In this document: positions 7,644-17,057 of the stretch, one piece after another
How positions within the stretch are numbered: position 1 is the stretch's first letter
Layout of the letters: the number at the start of each line of letters is the position of its first letter
Assembly: GCF_015690355.1 (NCBI RefSeq)
Contig: NZ_JADPRT010000021.1
Coordinates: forward strand, 62,001-126,000
Direction of reading: 5' to 3'
DNA from: Streptacidiphilus fuscans
Lineage (GTDB): Bacteria; Actinomycetota; Actinomycetes; Streptomycetales; Streptomycetaceae
Length of the DNA: 64,000 bases
Program-made: the position numbers and the translations under genes
Notes under the pieces: model-generated
The model's database searches: none
What the model was told of the DNA's origin: nothing
Seen by the model: the letters and a program-made list of their open reading frames with translations, nothing else

Positions 7644-8390
7644 GTGAGCCGGGAGATCTTCTCCGTCGACGAACTGGTCTCCTTGACGGACGGCGACCCG
7701 CTGGTGCTCTGGGCCGCGCAGGGCATGCGCGGCGGCCGGGCCTGGGCGGGGGACCAGGCGGTCATCTCCGCCGCGCCCTCGATCTCGACGCGCGACCGTG
7801 CCGCCGTCTGGGCTCGCTCCCCGGAGGCAGCGGCCACGCTCGCCCGCGAGGTGTTGCCCCAACTGCCGTGCAGCTTCCGCCCGTTCGGCGAGCGGCCGGT
7901 GATCCAGGCGGTCGCCGCCGCTGTCCCCGGCCTGGAGGTCGTCGGACGCTTCGGCTGGATGGACGCGCGCGAGACGGCCCCGCCGGAGGTGCTGGCGGAG
8001 CCGCTCACGGACGACGACGCCGAGGCGATCGACGGCATTCTCGACCGCGCCTACCCCATCTCCTACGCCCGGCCCGGCGTCAGCGGTGTCAGCCACTGGG
8101 CCGGTTTCCGTGACGACGCGGGCCGCCTCCTCGCCGTGGGCGCCCTGGCCTGGGCCTCCCCGCAGGTCGCCCTCCTCAGCGGCATCGCCGTCGACCCGCC
8201 CGCCCGTGGCAAGGGCCTGGCCCTCCCGCTCTGCGCGACCCTCGCCCGCACGGGCCTCGCCGACCACGACGCGGTCGCGCTGATGGTCGAGGACAACAAC
8301 ATCCCGGCCCGCCGCGTCTACGAGCGCCTCGGCCTCCGCTACCGCGAGGTTGCGGCGGCGGCGTTCACCCGGAGCCAGGGCCTGCACTAG
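7644..8390 (+). CDS. GNAT family N-acetyltransferase
   Basis: A 248-residue protein. The C-terminal half (residues ~120-240) is a GNAT fold: SGIAVDPPARGKGLALPLC carries the acetyl-CoA pyrophosphate-binding R-G-x-G segment, and VEDNNIPARRVYERLGLRYR is the typical last-helix motif. The N-terminal 115 residues are a variable domain seen in two-part GNATs. The GTG at 7644 has GAGAGGG upstream and follows the RpiR gene stop by 11 bases, so the two are likely co-transcribed. The substrate cannot be told; small-molecule amines or tRNA-like substrates are possible for this architecture. Confidence 0.8.
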   Translation: MSREIFSVDELVSLTDGDPLVLWAAQGMRGGRAWAGDQAVISAAPSISTRDRAAVWARSPEAAATLAREVLPQLPCSFRPFGERPVIQAVAAAVPGLEVVGRFGWMDARETAPPEVLAEPLTDDDAEAIDGILDRAYPISYARPGVSGVSHWAGFRDDAGRLLAVGALAWASPQVALLSGIAVDPPARGKGLALPLCATLARTGLADHDAVALMVEDNNIPARRVYERLGLRYREVAAAAFTRSQGLH

Positions 8391-8455
8391 AGTCCCTGAG
8401 TTGTCGGACGCCCGGGGGGCGTCGGGCGTCGTTTTGAACGGGGACGGGGGACGCA

Positions 8456-9430
8456 ATGGGAAAGGACCGTGACGGCGATCCGGAGGCGGACGCGCGCGCG
8501 TGGCGCGAGGCGCATCTGCCGGCGCTGACGCCGGAGCACGAGCGGGATCTGGCGCGGGCCGGGTTCGACGTGAAGAAGCTGCGGCGGTTGGGGGTGCGGG
8601 ACGGGTACGGGCGCTCGCTGGCCGTCAGTGTGCTGATCTGCTTCACCGACGCCTACCCGCAGGCCGCGTCCGTCCAGGACATCTCCCGCGCGGGCGAGGC
8701 GTCGCGGCTGATCACCTCGCACAGCGCCGACGAGTTCGAGGCGGCGCTGCGGGCGCGCGGACTGCACAGCAAGGACCCGCGCGCGAAGACCGGCGCTACC
8801 TCGTCGCGGCCGGGCAAGCCGGGCAAGCCCGGGAAGTCCCGTGGCGGGAAGCCCGTTTCGGGAGGGGTGTGGTGGTGCGGCTGGGCCCTCCTCGCTCTCG
8901 TTGCGGTCTTTTTCACCAGTTGCGTGGCCGCGATGGACATAGGTGTCGGCCTGGTGATCGGCGCGGTCTGGCTGATCCTGGGATGGTTCGCGGTCGTCGC
9001 TCCACTCCACCGGCGCGTGCCGGTGGCCCGGGAGGTCCGACGGCTGTACGTGGCGGCGACATTCGCGTTCGTGCTGGCCGGCGTGGGCGCGTCGAACGCG
9101 GTGCTGCTCGGCTTCGGGCAGCAGGGGGTCGGCAGCGTCGACTCGCAGTGGACGGGGACCGGCAGCCATGGCACGCAGTACCTCCAGTGCACCGTGTTGC
9201 AGCCGGACGGTTCGTACGACGACCTGCGCTCCACGGGCGCCTGTCCCGGGCCGGACGGCTCGCCGGTGACCATGGTCTACCTGCCCGGCGGGGAGGATCA
9301 GCCCTTCCATCCGGCTCTCGGCACCCGGGGCTCGCTCGTGCCGCTGGCCGTGCTGTGGGGCGTTGGAACCGTGTCCGGCTGCGGCATGCTCACGGTGGCG
9401 GCGCGGCGGGGCAGGCGCGCCCTGAGCTAG
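8456..9430 (+). CDS. Membrane protein of unknown function with four predicted helices
   Basis: A 324-residue protein not assigned to a family. Residues 1-110 are soluble and charged and contain LTPEHERDLARAGFDVKKLR. A basic Lys/Gly/Pro linker (residues ~115-140) follows. Then come hydrophobic segments at about 143-160, 164-184, 197-220 and 290-312, with an extracytoplasmic loop of ~65 residues between the third and fourth that holds two cysteines likely to pair (QCTV and GACPG). GGGGGA lies upstream of the ATG. It stands alone between a GNAT gene and a convergent SHOCT gene. An exported sensor or envelope role is possible but unsupported. Confidence 0.7.
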   Translation: MGKDRDGDPEADARAWREAHLPALTPEHERDLARAGFDVKKLRRLGVRDGYGRSLAVSVLICFTDAYPQAASVQDISRAGEASRLITSHSADEFEAALRARGLHSKDPRAKTGATSSRPGKPGKPGKSRGGKPVSGGVWWCGWALLALVAVFFTSCVAAMDIGVGLVIGAVWLILGWFAVVAPLHRRVPVAREVRRLYVAATFAFVLAGVGASNAVLLGFGQQGVGSVDSQWTGTGSHGTQYLQCTVLQPDGSYDDLRSTGACPGPDGSPVTMVYLPGGEDQPFHPALGTRGSLVPLAVLWGVGTVSGCGMLTVAARRGRRALS

Positions 9431-9455
9431 CGCCCCCGCCCGCAGAGCCCCCGCC

Positions 9456-9776
9456 TCAGCTGAGAAGCTTCGCCTTCGCTGCCGCGAACTCCTCCGGGGT
9501 CAGCAGTCCTTGCTGCACCATCGTGCCGAGCTGGGCGAGCTTTGACGCCACGTCATCCGCCGCAAGTGGCGTTGCGGGCGCGGGCGGCTGGTGAGCAGCC
9601 GCTGCCTGTCGGCTCTGGAGGTCCGCGATCGCCTGGTCCTGGGCGGCTTCGTCGGCCTGCGCGCGGGCGCGGGACCTGCCCGCGGCGTAGGCCGCGCCGC
9701 CGACGAGGGCGCCGCGCAGCAGTGGGGATCCCACCGGGCGGACGACCACCCGGTGTGCCGGTCGCATCGGTCGCAT
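9456..9776 (-). CDS. SHOCT domain protein
   Basis: A 106-residue protein. It begins with a basic segment (MRPMRPAHRVVVRP) and a short Gly/Ala stretch that could touch the membrane, then a helical charged middle rich in Ala/Gln. It ends with a SHOCT motif at about residues 75-106 (KLAQLGTMVQQGLLTPEEFA). SHOCT is a short C-terminal module found in stress-related and membrane-associated proteins. Start choice is uncertain: ATG 9776, GTG 9782 (GGAGGGG with ideal spacing) and GTG 9791 are all in frame; the last would overlap the upstream stop. It is translationally coupled to the DUF6325 gene. Confidence 0.8.
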   Translation of the reverse strand: MRPMRPAHRVVVRPVGSPLLRGALVGGAAYAAGRSRARAQADEAAQDQAIADLQSRQAAAAHQPPAPATPLAADDVASKLAQLGTMVQQGLLTPEEFAAAKAKLLS

Positions 9777-9787
9777 GAACACCGTAC

Positions 9788-10225
9788 TCACCCCTCCGCT
9801 TTCGCGAGTGCCTGCCGGGCCTCGGCCACGTGCTCCGGCGGGATCCTGACCGAGGCCGCCACGCGGCCGTTCGCGGCGCGGAAGGCCTCGGCCGCCTCCG
9901 CCGCCCAGACGTGTTCGACAAGGAGCAGCAGCGCGCAGGAGCCCGGCTCCAGTAGCTCCGCCGCCTCTGCGGCGTCCTCCTCGCCCATCAGGTTGACCAG
10001 GTCCCCGGTGTGGCCGGCGGCGCCCGACTTCGGCAGCACCGCGCGCAGGTGCTCGTGGTCGATCAGCTCCGAGGCGCTGATCGTGCCGTCCCCCGCCTTG
10101 GTGACCACCAGCGAGTCGATCAGCCGGACCCCGCCTGCGCGGCGAAGGGCGCCGAGCGGGGCGACGACGTCCGGGCCGATCTGCTCCCCGGGGAAGGCGA
10201 GGACCAGGAATTCCACGGGTCCCAC
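9788..10225 (-). CDS. DUF6325 family protein
   Basis: A 145-residue soluble protein beginning VGPVEFLVLAFPGEQIGPDV, the signature start of the actinobacterial DUF6325 family. The body has VRLIDSLVVTKAGDG and a C-terminal helical region (VEHVWAAEAAEAFRAA). The GTG at 10225 has GAGGAG six bases upstream, better than the ATG at 10267. Members often sit next to SHOCT-domain genes, as here, and the stop overlaps the start region of that gene. The function is unknown; a stress-response role is a guess from such pairings. Confidence 0.8.
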   Translation of the reverse strand: MGPVEFLVLAFPGEQIGPDVVAPLGALRRAGGVRLIDSLVVTKAGDGTISASELIDHEHLRAVLPKSGAAGHTGDLVNLMGEEDAAEAAELLEPGSCALLLLVEHVWAAEAAEAFRAANGRVAASVRIPPEHVAEARQALAKAEG

Positions 10226-10257
10226 GGAGCTCTCCTCTCGGTTGGTCCGTGTCAGCA

Positions 10258-10360
10258 TAGGTGCCAAACCTATATAAGCCAGTCATAACGGACAGCTGCC
10301 CTCTGGTGGCGAGCTGGATGAACGGCTATCTTCATCATCAAGAAATCTGAATGGATCCAT
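10258..10360. promoter_or_regulatory. hutU promoter region with several inverted repeats
   Basis: The 176-base gap between the DUF6325 gene and hutU holds TAGGT-GCCAA-ACCTA (10258-10272), GATGAA-8 nt-TTCATC (10317-10336) and the palindrome ATGGATCCAT (10351-10360). The second and third lie 42-85 bases ahead of the hutU start, where a hut repressor or activator would bind. No -10/-35 pair is assigned with confidence. Confidence 0.45.
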
Positions 10361-10401
10361 CCAGGACCTCAGCATCACGACCTCCAGGGAGGACGGAACC
10401 C

Positions 10402-12072
10402 ATGGCGCAGCAGCAGAGCGGCCCTCGTACGGTCCGTGCCGCACGTGGCACGGAGCTCAGCACTTTGGGTTGGCAGCAGGAGGCCGCCCTGCGGATGTTG
10501 AACAACAACCTGGATCCGGAGGTTGCGGAGCATCCGGAGAAGCTGGTCGTCTACGGCGGTACGGGCAAGGCGGCCCGTGACTGGCGTTCGTACGACGCGA
10601 TGGTGCGGACCCTGCAGACGCTCAAGGGCGACGAGACGATGCTGGTGCAGTCGGGGCGTCCGGTGGGTGTGTGGCAGACCCACGAGTGGGCGCCGCGTGT
10701 GTTGATCGCGAACTCGAACCTGGTGGGTGACTGGGCGAACTGGGAGGAGTTCCGTCGTCTGGAGTCGCTGGGTCTGACCATGTACGGGCAGATGACGGCC
10801 GGTTCGTGGATCTACATCGGAACGCAGGGCATCCTGCAGGGCACCTACGAGACCTTCTCGGCGGTCGCCGCGAAGCGGTTCAACGGCACGCTGGCCGGGA
10901 CGATCACGCTGACCGCCGGTCTGGGTGGGATGGGTGGTGCCCAGCCGCTGGCGGTGACGATGAACGACGGTGTCGCGATCTGCATCGACTGCGACCCCTC
11001 CCGTATCTCGCGTCGGATCGAGCACCGTTACCTGGATGTGGAGGCGAAGGACCTCAAGCACGCCCTGGACTTGGCGGTCGAGGCCCGCGATGCGCGCAAG
11101 CCGCTCTCCATTGGCCTTTTGGGCAACGCGGCGGAGCTGGTGCCGGCGCTGCTGGCGATGGACGCGCCGATCGACATCGTCACGGACCAGACCTCGGCGC
11201 ACGACCCGCTGTCGTACCTGCCGATCGGTGTCGCGTTCGACGACATGGCCGCCTACGCCGCCGAGAAGCCGGAGGAGTTCACGCAGCGTTCGCGTGAGGC
11301 GATGGCCAAGCACGTCGAGGCCATGGTCGGCTTCCAGGACAAGGGCGCCGAGGTCTTCGACTACGGCAACTCGATCCGCGGCGAGGCCCAGCTCGCGGGC
11401 TACTCCCGGGCGTTCGACTTCCCCGGCTTCGTCCCGGCCTACATTCGTCCGCTGTTCTGCGAGGGCAAGGGCCCGTTCCGCTGGGCGGCGCTGTCGGGTG
11501 ACCCGCAGGACATCGCGAAGACCGACCAGGCGATCTTGGACCTGTTCCCGGAGAACGAGTCGCTGCACCGCTGGATCAAGATGGCGCAGGAGCGGGTCCA
11601 CTACCAGGGCCTGCCGGCGCGGATCTGCTGGCTGGGCTACGGGGAGCGGGACAAGGCCGGTGAGCGGTTCAACGACATGGTGGCCTCGGGTGAGCTGTCC
11701 GCGCCGATCGTGATCGGCCGCGACCACCTGGACTGCGGCTCGGTGGCCTCCCCGTACCGCGAGACGGAGTCGATGCTGGACGGTTCCGACGCGATCGCGG
11801 ACTGGCCGCTGCTCAACGCCATGGTGAACGTGGCCTCGGGCGCCTCGTGGGTGTCGATCCACCACGGTGGCGGTGTCGGGATCGGCCGCTCGATCCACGC
11901 GGGTCAGGTGTCGGTGGCGGACGGGACGAAGCTCGCGGGGGAGAAGATCCGTCGGGTGCTGACCAACGACCCGGGCATGGGCGTCATCCGCCACGTCGAC
12001 GCGGGTTACGACCTGGCCGCCGACGTCGCCGACGAGCGCGATGTACGCATCCCGATGCGCGAGGGTGAGTGA
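10402..12072 (+). CDS. hutU: Urocanate hydratase (urocanase)
   Basis: A 556-residue NAD+-dependent enzyme that hydrates urocanate to imidazolonepropionate, the second step of histidine breakdown. The family is clear from [13 protein letters not shown] near the N-terminus, the NAD-site block [16 protein letters not shown] and the C-terminal [17 protein letters not shown], which holds the active-site Cys. The motif [20 protein letters not shown] is also intact. GGGAGGA precedes the ATG at 10402; an upstream ATG at 10351 is not supported. Length matches the family (about 555). The next gene begins seven bases after the stop, marking the start of a four-gene operon. Confidence 0.97.
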   Translation: MAQQQSGPRTVRAARGTELSTLGWQQEAALRMLNNNLDPEVAEHPEKLVVYGGTGKAARDWRSYDAMVRTLQTLKGDETMLVQSGRPVGVWQTHEWAPRVLIANSNLVGDWANWEEFRRLESLGLTMYGQMTAGSWIYIGTQGILQGTYETFSAVAAKRFNGTLAGTITLTAGLGGMGGAQPLAVTMNDGVAICIDCDPSRISRRIEHRYLDVEAKDLKHALDLAVEARDARKPLSIGLLGNAAELVPALLAMDAPIDIVTDQTSAHDPLSYLPIGVAFDDMAAYAAEKPEEFTQRSREAMAKHVEAMVGFQDKGAEVFDYGNSIRGEAQLAGYSRAFDFPGFVPAYIRPLFCEGKGPFRWAALSGDPQDIAKTDQAILDLFPENESLHRWIKMAQERVHYQGLPARICWLGYGERDKAGERFNDMVASGELSAPIVIGRDHLDCGSVASPYRETESMLDGSDAIADWPLLNAMVNVASGASWVSIHHGGGVGIGRSIHAGQVSVADGTKLAGEKIRRVLTNDPGMGVIRHVDAGYDLAADVADERDVRIPMREGE

Positions 12073-12079
12073 CGGTCAG

Positions 12080-13324
12080 ATGACGAAGGCGTACGAGGAG
12101 GAGCTCGGCGACGCCGCGGACGGCTACCGCCGGATGTGGGACGAGCTCCTGCCCGTCGGCCGGTTCCAGGAGTCCGGCGGTTACCGCCGGCACGCCTGGA
12201 CCAGCGCCGACGCGGAGTGCCGCGCGTGGTTCGAGGAGCAGGCCGGCAAGCGCGGTCTCACCTACGAGGTGGACCGCAACGGCAACCAGTGGGCCTGGTA
12301 CGGGGATCCCGAGGGTGAGGGGGCCGTCGTCACCGGCTCCCACCTGGACTCCGTCCCGGACGGCGGCGCGTACGACGGGCCGCTCGGCGTGGTCTCCTCG
12401 TTCGCCGCGCTCGACGCGCTGCTGGCTCGGGGCGTCCGCCCGACCAAGCCCATCGCGCTGACCAACTTCGTCGACGAGGAGGGCGCCCGGTTCGGCGTCG
12501 CCTGCGTCGGATCCCGGCTCACCGCAGGTGTGCTGACGCAGGATCAGGCGTTCAAGCTGCGTGACGCCGACGGCGTCTGGCTGCCGGACGCCATGGCCGC
12601 CGCCGGGCAGGACCCGGCCGCGATCGGCAGGGACGAGGCGCGGCTGGCGCGCGTCGGCGCGTATGTCGAGCTCCACGTCGAGCAGGGCCGCCACCTGGCG
12701 GAGACCCCGCACGCGGTCGGCGTCGCCTCGGCGATCTGGCCGCACGGCCGCTGGCGGTTCGACTTCCACGGCGAGGCCAACCACGCCGGGACCACGCGTC
12801 TGGAGGACCGGCGCGACCCGATGCTCACCTACGCCAACACCGTGCTCGCGGCCCGGAAGAAGGCCCGGCTCGCGGGTGCGCTGGCCACCTTCGGCAAGGT
12901 CAGCGTCGAGCCCAACGGCACCAACGCGATCGCCTCGCTGGTGCGCGGCTGGCTGGACTCGCGCGCCGCGGACGAGGCGACGCTGACGGCGCTGGTCGAA
13001 GAGATCGGCGCTGCCGCCCGCGAGCGCGCCGAGCGCGACGGGGTGCGCGCGGAGGTCGTACGCGAGTCGTACACGCCGGTCGTGGACTTCGACGCGCCGC
13101 TGCGGGACCAACTGGTCTCCGTCCTCGGCGCCGACACGCCGGTGCTGCCGACCGGCGCGGGCCACGACGCGGGAATCCTCTCCGCCGCCATCCCGACTGC
13201 GATGCTGTTCGTACGGAACCCCACCGGCGTCTCGCACTCGCCCGCGGAAACGGCGGACGAGGCCGACTGCCTGGCTGGCGTCGCCGCGCTGGCCAAGGTC
13301 CTGGAGGCTATGTCATGCAGGTGA
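12080..13324 (+). CDS. M20 family amidohydrolase (annotated elsewhere as allantoate amidohydrolase) in the hut operon
   Basis: A 414-residue metal-dependent amidase of the M20 branch that holds allantoate amidohydrolase, beta-ureidopropionase and N-carbamoyl amino-acid hydrolases. Metal and catalytic residues are present: H88 in GSHLDSVPDGG, D99 in AYDGPLG, E133/E134 in NFVDEEGARFG, H199 in VELHVEQG and a late His in SHSPAE. It lies between hutU and hutF, overlaps hutF by 10 bases, and no other gene in the window could hydrolyse N-formylglutamate. I therefore infer that it acts as the N-formyl-L-glutamate deformylase of the hut pathway rather than on allantoate. ATG 12080 is chosen; GTG 12065, overlapping hutU, is possible. 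Confidence 0.85.
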   Translation: MTKAYEEELGDAADGYRRMWDELLPVGRFQESGGYRRHAWTSADAECRAWFEEQAGKRGLTYEVDRNGNQWAWYGDPEGEGAVVTGSHLDSVPDGGAYDGPLGVVSSFAALDALLARGVRPTKPIALTNFVDEEGARFGVACVGSRLTAGVLTQDQAFKLRDADGVWLPDAMAAAGQDPAAIGRDEARLARVGAYVELHVEQGRHLAETPHAVGVASAIWPHGRWRFDFHGEANHAGTTRLEDRRDPMLTYANTVLAARKKARLAGALATFGKVSVEPNGTNAIASLVRGWLDSRAADEATLTALVEEIGAAARERAERDGVRAEVVRESYTPVVDFDAPLRDQLVSVLGADTPVLPTGAGHDAGILSAAIPTAMLFVRNPTGVSHSPAETADEADCLAGVAALAKVLEAMSCR

Positions 13325-14709
13325 GTGAGGGGGCAGCGTTGAGTGAGGGTGCGGCAGCGGCCGTCTTCTGGGCCCCGCACGCCTGGCTGCGGCGCGAGGG
13401 CGCGTCGATGCCCGCCGTCGAGGAAGACGTCCGCATCGACGTCGACGCCACCGGCCGGATCAGCGCGCTCACCCCGGACAGCGGGCCCGCGCCCGCCGGT
13501 GCGACCGTCCTCACCGGCCTGGCGCTGCCGGGCCACGCCAACGCGCACTCGCACGCCTTCCACCGCGCGCTGCGCGGTGCGGTGCAGGTCGGCAGCGGCA
13601 CCTTCTGGACCTGGCGCGACACCATGTACCGGGCGGCCGACGCGCTCGACCCGGACAACTACCTCGCGCTGGCGACCGCCGTCTACGCCGAGATGGCGCT
13701 GGCGGGCATCACCGCGGTCGGCGAGTTCCACTACGTCCACCACCAGCCGGGCGGCGCCCCTTATGCCGACCCGAACGCGATGGGCGAGGCGCTGATCGAG
13801 GCGGCCTCGCGGGCCGGGATCCGGATCACCCTGCTCGACGCCTGTTACCTCTCCAGCGGGTTCGGCGAGCCGCCGAACCATCACCAGGAGCGGTTCAGCG
13901 ACGGCACGGCGGAGGCCTGGGCCAACCGCGTCTCACTGCTCAAGGAGCGCGACCACGCCAAGATCGGCGCCGCGATCCACTCCGTGCGGGCTGTGCCCGC
14001 AACGGAGTTGGGCACGGTCGCCGCCTGGGCGAAGGAGCGGCGAGCGCCGCTGCACGTGCACCTCTCGGAGCAGGTCGCCGAGAACGAGGCCTGCCTGGCG
14101 CGGTTCGGCATGACGCCGACCCAGCTGCTCGCCCGCCACGGCGTCCTCGGCCCGCGGACCTCCGCGGTCCACGCGACCCACCTGACGGCGGACGACCAGT
14201 GGCTGCTGACGGACACCTCCACGGTCATCTGCATGTGCCCGACCACCGAGCGCGATCTGGCGGACGGCATCGGCCCGGCCCGGCAGTTGGCCAACGGCGG
14301 CTGCCCGATCTCGCTCGGCTCCGACAGCCACGCGGTGATCGACCTCTTCGAGGAGGCGCGCGCCCTGGAGCTGAACGAGCGTCTGGCGACGCAGCAGCGC
14401 GGCCACTGGACGGCGCAGGCGCTGCTCCGCGCCGCGACGGAGGACGGCCACGCGTCGCTCGGCTGGGCGGACGCGGGCCGCTTGGAGCGCGGGGCGCTCG
14501 CGGACTTCTGCACGGTTGCGCTGGACGCGCCCCGAACGGCGGGCCAGCCGCCGGAGTTGGGCGTGGAGACGGCGGTCTTCGCGGCGAGCCCGTCCGAGGT
14601 GCGGGACGTGGTCGTCGGCGGGCGCGTCGTGGTCCGGGACGGCGTGCACGTTTCCGTCCCGGAGACGGGGCGGGCTTTGAACGAGGCAATCTCCGCACTG
14701 AGGCAATAG
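13315..14709 (+). CDS. hutF: Formimidoylglutamate deiminase
   Basis: A 464-residue amidohydrolase-superfamily enzyme that turns N-formimidoyl-L-glutamate into N-formyl-L-glutamate and ammonia. Evidence: the metal-binding LPGHANAHSHAFHRAL block (His78, His80), the conserved TFWTWRDTMYRAADAL, the late HVHLSEQ and the metal-site SLGSDSH, all typical of HutF. The start codon overlaps the end of the M20 gene by 10 bases, indicating translational coupling. HutF commits the cell to the five-step route via formylglutamate, so a deformylase is needed next; the M20 gene beside it is the candidate. A palindromic repeat follows the stop. Confidence 0.93.
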   Translation: MQVSEGAALSEGAAAAVFWAPHAWLRREGASMPAVEEDVRIDVDATGRISALTPDSGPAPAGATVLTGLALPGHANAHSHAFHRALRGAVQVGSGTFWTWRDTMYRAADALDPDNYLALATAVYAEMALAGITAVGEFHYVHHQPGGAPYADPNAMGEALIEAASRAGIRITLLDACYLSSGFGEPPNHHQERFSDGTAEAWANRVSLLKERDHAKIGAAIHSVRAVPATELGTVAAWAKERRAPLHVHLSEQVAENEACLARFGMTPTQLLARHGVLGPRTSAVHATHLTADDQWLLTDTSTVICMCPTTERDLADGIGPARQLANGGCPISLGSDSHAVIDLFEEARALELNERLATQQRGHWTAQALLRAATEDGHASLGWADAGRLERGALADFCTVALDAPRTAGQPPELGVETAVFAASPSEVRDVVVGGRVVVRDGVHVSVPETGRALNEAISALRQ

Positions 14710-14713
14710 GGAC

Positions 14714-14831
14714 GTTGCAACATCCAGGGGCGCGGGGAACTGCGCGACAAGCCACCCTGTGCGGTGAGTCGCCGAACGCGCAGGGCCATCCGCACAGGGT
14801 GGGTTTCTCGCGCAGTTCCCCGCGCCCCTGA
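14714..14831. repeat. Dispersed palindromic intergenic repeat, copy B
   Basis: It lies between hutF and hutI. The left end GTTGCAACATCCAGGGGCGC leads into GGGGCGCGGGGAACTGCGCG. The right end CGCGCAGTTCCCCGCGCCCC mirrors it, so the whole copy can fold into a long cruciform or hairpin whose arms continue through CACCCTGTGCGG and its complement. It is the cleanest symmetrical copy in the window. The hutI ribosome site begins just after it, so it would lie in the hut transcript leader. Confidence 0.9.
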
Positions 14832-14852
14832 GGGTCGATCCGAAGGAGCGAA

Positions 14853-16010
14853 ATGACCACCCTGATCACCAACATCGGCAGCCTGCTCACCAACGATCCC
14901 GAGCTCGGGACGCTCACCGACGCCGCGGTGGTCGTCGACGACGGGCGGGTCGCGTGGGTCGGTTCCGCCGCTGCCGCGCCGGACGCGGACGCGCGGGTGG
15001 ACGCCGGGGGGCGGGCCGTGATTCCCGGGTTCGTGGACTCGCACTCGCACCTCGTCTTCGGGGGTGACCGCACCGCCGAGTTCAACGCGCGGATGTCGGG
15101 GCAGGCGTACACCGCGGGTGGCATCCGGACGACCGTCGCCGCCACGCGGGCCGCCTCGGACGAGGCGCTCGACGCCAACCTGGTGCGGTTCGTCAAGGAG
15201 ATGCAGCGGCAGGGCACCACCACCGTCGAGGTGAAGTCCGGCTACGGCCTGACCGTCGAGGACGAGGCGCGCGCGCTGCGGATCGCCGGTGCGCACACCG
15301 CCGAGACGACCTACCTGGGCGCGCACGTCGTCGCGCCCGAGTACGCCGACGACCCGGCCGGGTACGTGGACCTGGTGACCGGGCCGATGCTGGACGCCTG
15401 TGCGCCGCACGCACGTTGGGTGGACGTCTTCTGCGAGCGCGGTGCGTTCGACGGCGACCAGGCGCGGGCGATCCTGACCGCGGGCGCGGCCCGTGGGCTG
15501 GTCCCGCGCGTGCACGCGAACCAGCTGACCGAGGGCCCCGGCGTGCAGCTCGCCGTCGAGCTCGGCGCGGCGAGCGCGGACCACTGCACCCACCTCTCCG
15601 ACGCGGACGTGAAGGCCCTGGCCGACGCCCGGGACACCACCGTCGCGACGCTGCTCCCGGGCGCGGAGTTCTCGACGCGCGCCGTCTACCCGGACGCGCG
15701 CCGACTCATCGACGCGGGCGCGACCGTCGCGCTGTCGACGGACTGCAACCCGGGATCGAGCTTCACCAGCTCCATGCCGTTCTGCATCGCCGTCGCCGTC
15801 CGCGACATGGGGATGACGCCGGACGAGGCCGTGGTCGCGGCCACCCTCGGCGGTGCCCGGGCGCTGCGGCGGACCGACATCGGCCACCTGGCGCCCGGCG
15901 CCCGTGCCGACCTGGTGCTGCTGGACGCGCCGTCGCACGTCCACCTCGCCTACCGCCCGGGCGTCCCGCTGGTCAGCGCCGTCTGGCAGGGGGGCGTGCG
16001 CGTGGTCTGA
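14853..16010 (+). CDS. hutI: Imidazolonepropionase
   Basis: A 385-residue zinc amidohydrolase that opens 4-imidazolone-5-propionate to N-formimidoyl-L-glutamate, the third step of histidine breakdown. The family shows in [18 protein letters not shown] (metal-binding HSH, and the [15 protein letters not shown] block), the VEVKSGYGL motif and the STDCNPGSS metal-site block near the C-terminus. AAGGAG lies six bases before the ATG. Length is usual for HutI. It is last in the operon hutU / M20 / hutF / hutI, separated from hutF by repeat copy B. Confidence 0.96.
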   Translation: MTTLITNIGSLLTNDPELGTLTDAAVVVDDGRVAWVGSAAAAPDADARVDAGGRAVIPGFVDSHSHLVFGGDRTAEFNARMSGQAYTAGGIRTTVAATRAASDEALDANLVRFVKEMQRQGTTTVEVKSGYGLTVEDEARALRIAGAHTAETTYLGAHVVAPEYADDPAGYVDLVTGPMLDACAPHARWVDVFCERGAFDGDQARAILTAGAARGLVPRVHANQLTEGPGVQLAVELGAASADHCTHLSDADVKALADARDTTVATLLPGAEFSTRAVYPDARRLIDAGATVALSTDCNPGSSFTSSMPFCIAVAVRDMGMTPDEAVVAATLGGARALRRTDIGHLAPGARADLVLLDAPSHVHLAYRPGVPLVSAVWQGGVRVV

Positions 16011-16125
16011 CGCGCCCTTTGCTCCGCTCGCACACCTCGGCCTTCCCAGACGTTCACACCGATCCCTGAGAAGGTCGCTGCACGAGGCTTCCCCCTGATG
16101 TGTGCCTGCCGTACCGTCGGCAAAT

Positions 16126-16140
16126 CTGACGACTAGTCAG
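16126..16140. promoter_or_regulatory. Inverted repeat upstream of the surface-protein operon
   Basis: CTGAC-GACTA-GTCAG, containing the perfect octamer palindrome GACTAGTC (16131-16138), lies 30 bases before the GTG at 16170 in the 159-base gap after hutI. It is the most ordered element in the gap and is a candidate operator or part of a non-housekeeping promoter for the four-gene operon. Confidence 0.4.
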
Positions 16141-16169
16141 TAAGGTGCACGGTCCGGAGGAGGGCGAGC

Positions 16170-16967
16170 GTGAGCGGCAGCAGGAGGATCACCAGGGGGG
16201 CGGCGGCAGCGGGCCTGCTCGCCCTCGGCATGGCGGCGACGGTGGCCACACCGGCACACGCGTCGACGGTCCCGGTCAACTACGTGTGTCAGTCGCCGAT
16301 CGGGACCAAGTCGGCGACCTCGCAGGTCGACGTCGAGGCGACCGCCAGCGGGTCGAACTACAACGTCACGGTCACCTTCACCAACGGCGTCTCGTCCAGT
16401 CCGGTGGCGCTCGGCGCGGGCTCGATGGTGCCCAGCGTCACCGTCGACGTCGGCGGCGCCGACCAGGGCAGCTTCGTCGCGCACGGCAGCGGCAACGCGC
16501 AGACGATCCCCGCCAACACCCCGATCAAGCTGGGCAGCATGACCGGGGCCTACACCCCGCACCACAACGGCTCGGTGACGCTGACCCCGGGCAAGCTGGT
16601 CATCGCCGCCCTCGGCACCACCACGAACTGCACCGCCTCGGGAACGCCGGTCGCGCTGACGCTCAACGTGACCAGCGCGTCCGGCGGTTCGGGCTCTGGG
16701 TCCGGGGGCAGCAGCGGCGGGTCCGGTTCCGGCTCCAGCTCCGGCAGCTCCGGGAGCACCGGCGGTTCCGGCAGCACGGGTGGATCCGGGTCCACCGGCG
16801 GGTCGAGCAGCTCCGGCGGTACCGGCGGCACTCTCCCGCAGACCGGTCCGGCGGACGACGCCGTGGCGTTCGGCCTGTTCGGCGGCACGGTGCTGCTCGT
16901 CGGCGTCTCCGGCGCGCTGTGGCTCACCCGACGCAACCGACCCGCGCGCGGCGGCGCCCGCATGTGA
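16170..16967 (+). CDS. Sortase-anchored secreted protein with LPQTG signal
   Basis: A 265-residue cell-surface protein. Residues 1-31 are a signal peptide ending near PAHA. Residues ~35-170 form a beta-rich domain (VNYVCQSPIGTK ... IPANTPIKLGSMTGAYTPHH) of the type named DUF6801 in actinobacteria, with two Cys placed to form a disulfide. A Gly/Ser/Thr linker of ~65 residues follows. The tail carries LPQTG at about 232-236, a hydrophobic helix and a basic end, so sortase should attach it to peptidoglycan. GGAGGAGGG precedes the GTG start. The same domain recurs in the gene at 19361, three genes downstream, and the two probably work together. Confidence 0.85.
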   Translation: MSGSRRITRGAAAAGLLALGMAATVATPAHASTVPVNYVCQSPIGTKSATSQVDVEATASGSNYNVTVTFTNGVSSSPVALGAGSMVPSVTVDVGGADQGSFVAHGSGNAQTIPANTPIKLGSMTGAYTPHHNGSVTLTPGKLVIAALGTTTNCTASGTPVALTLNVTSASGGSGSGSGGSSGGSGSGSSSGSSGSTGGSGSTGGSGSTGGSSSSGGTGGTLPQTGPADDAVAFGLFGGTVLLVGVSGALWLTRRNRPARGGARM

Positions 16968-17057
16968 GTGGCCAACCCTGGTTCCCCATCTGACGGATCG
17001 TGTGTTCCAAGGGGCTCGGGGCCGACCACCCCGGGCTCCCGCAAGGGAGGCTGACCG

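Noticed and set aside
12080-13324. Allantoin/allantoate catabolism
   Set aside because: No other allantoin genes nearby; the gene is coupled on both sides to hut genes.
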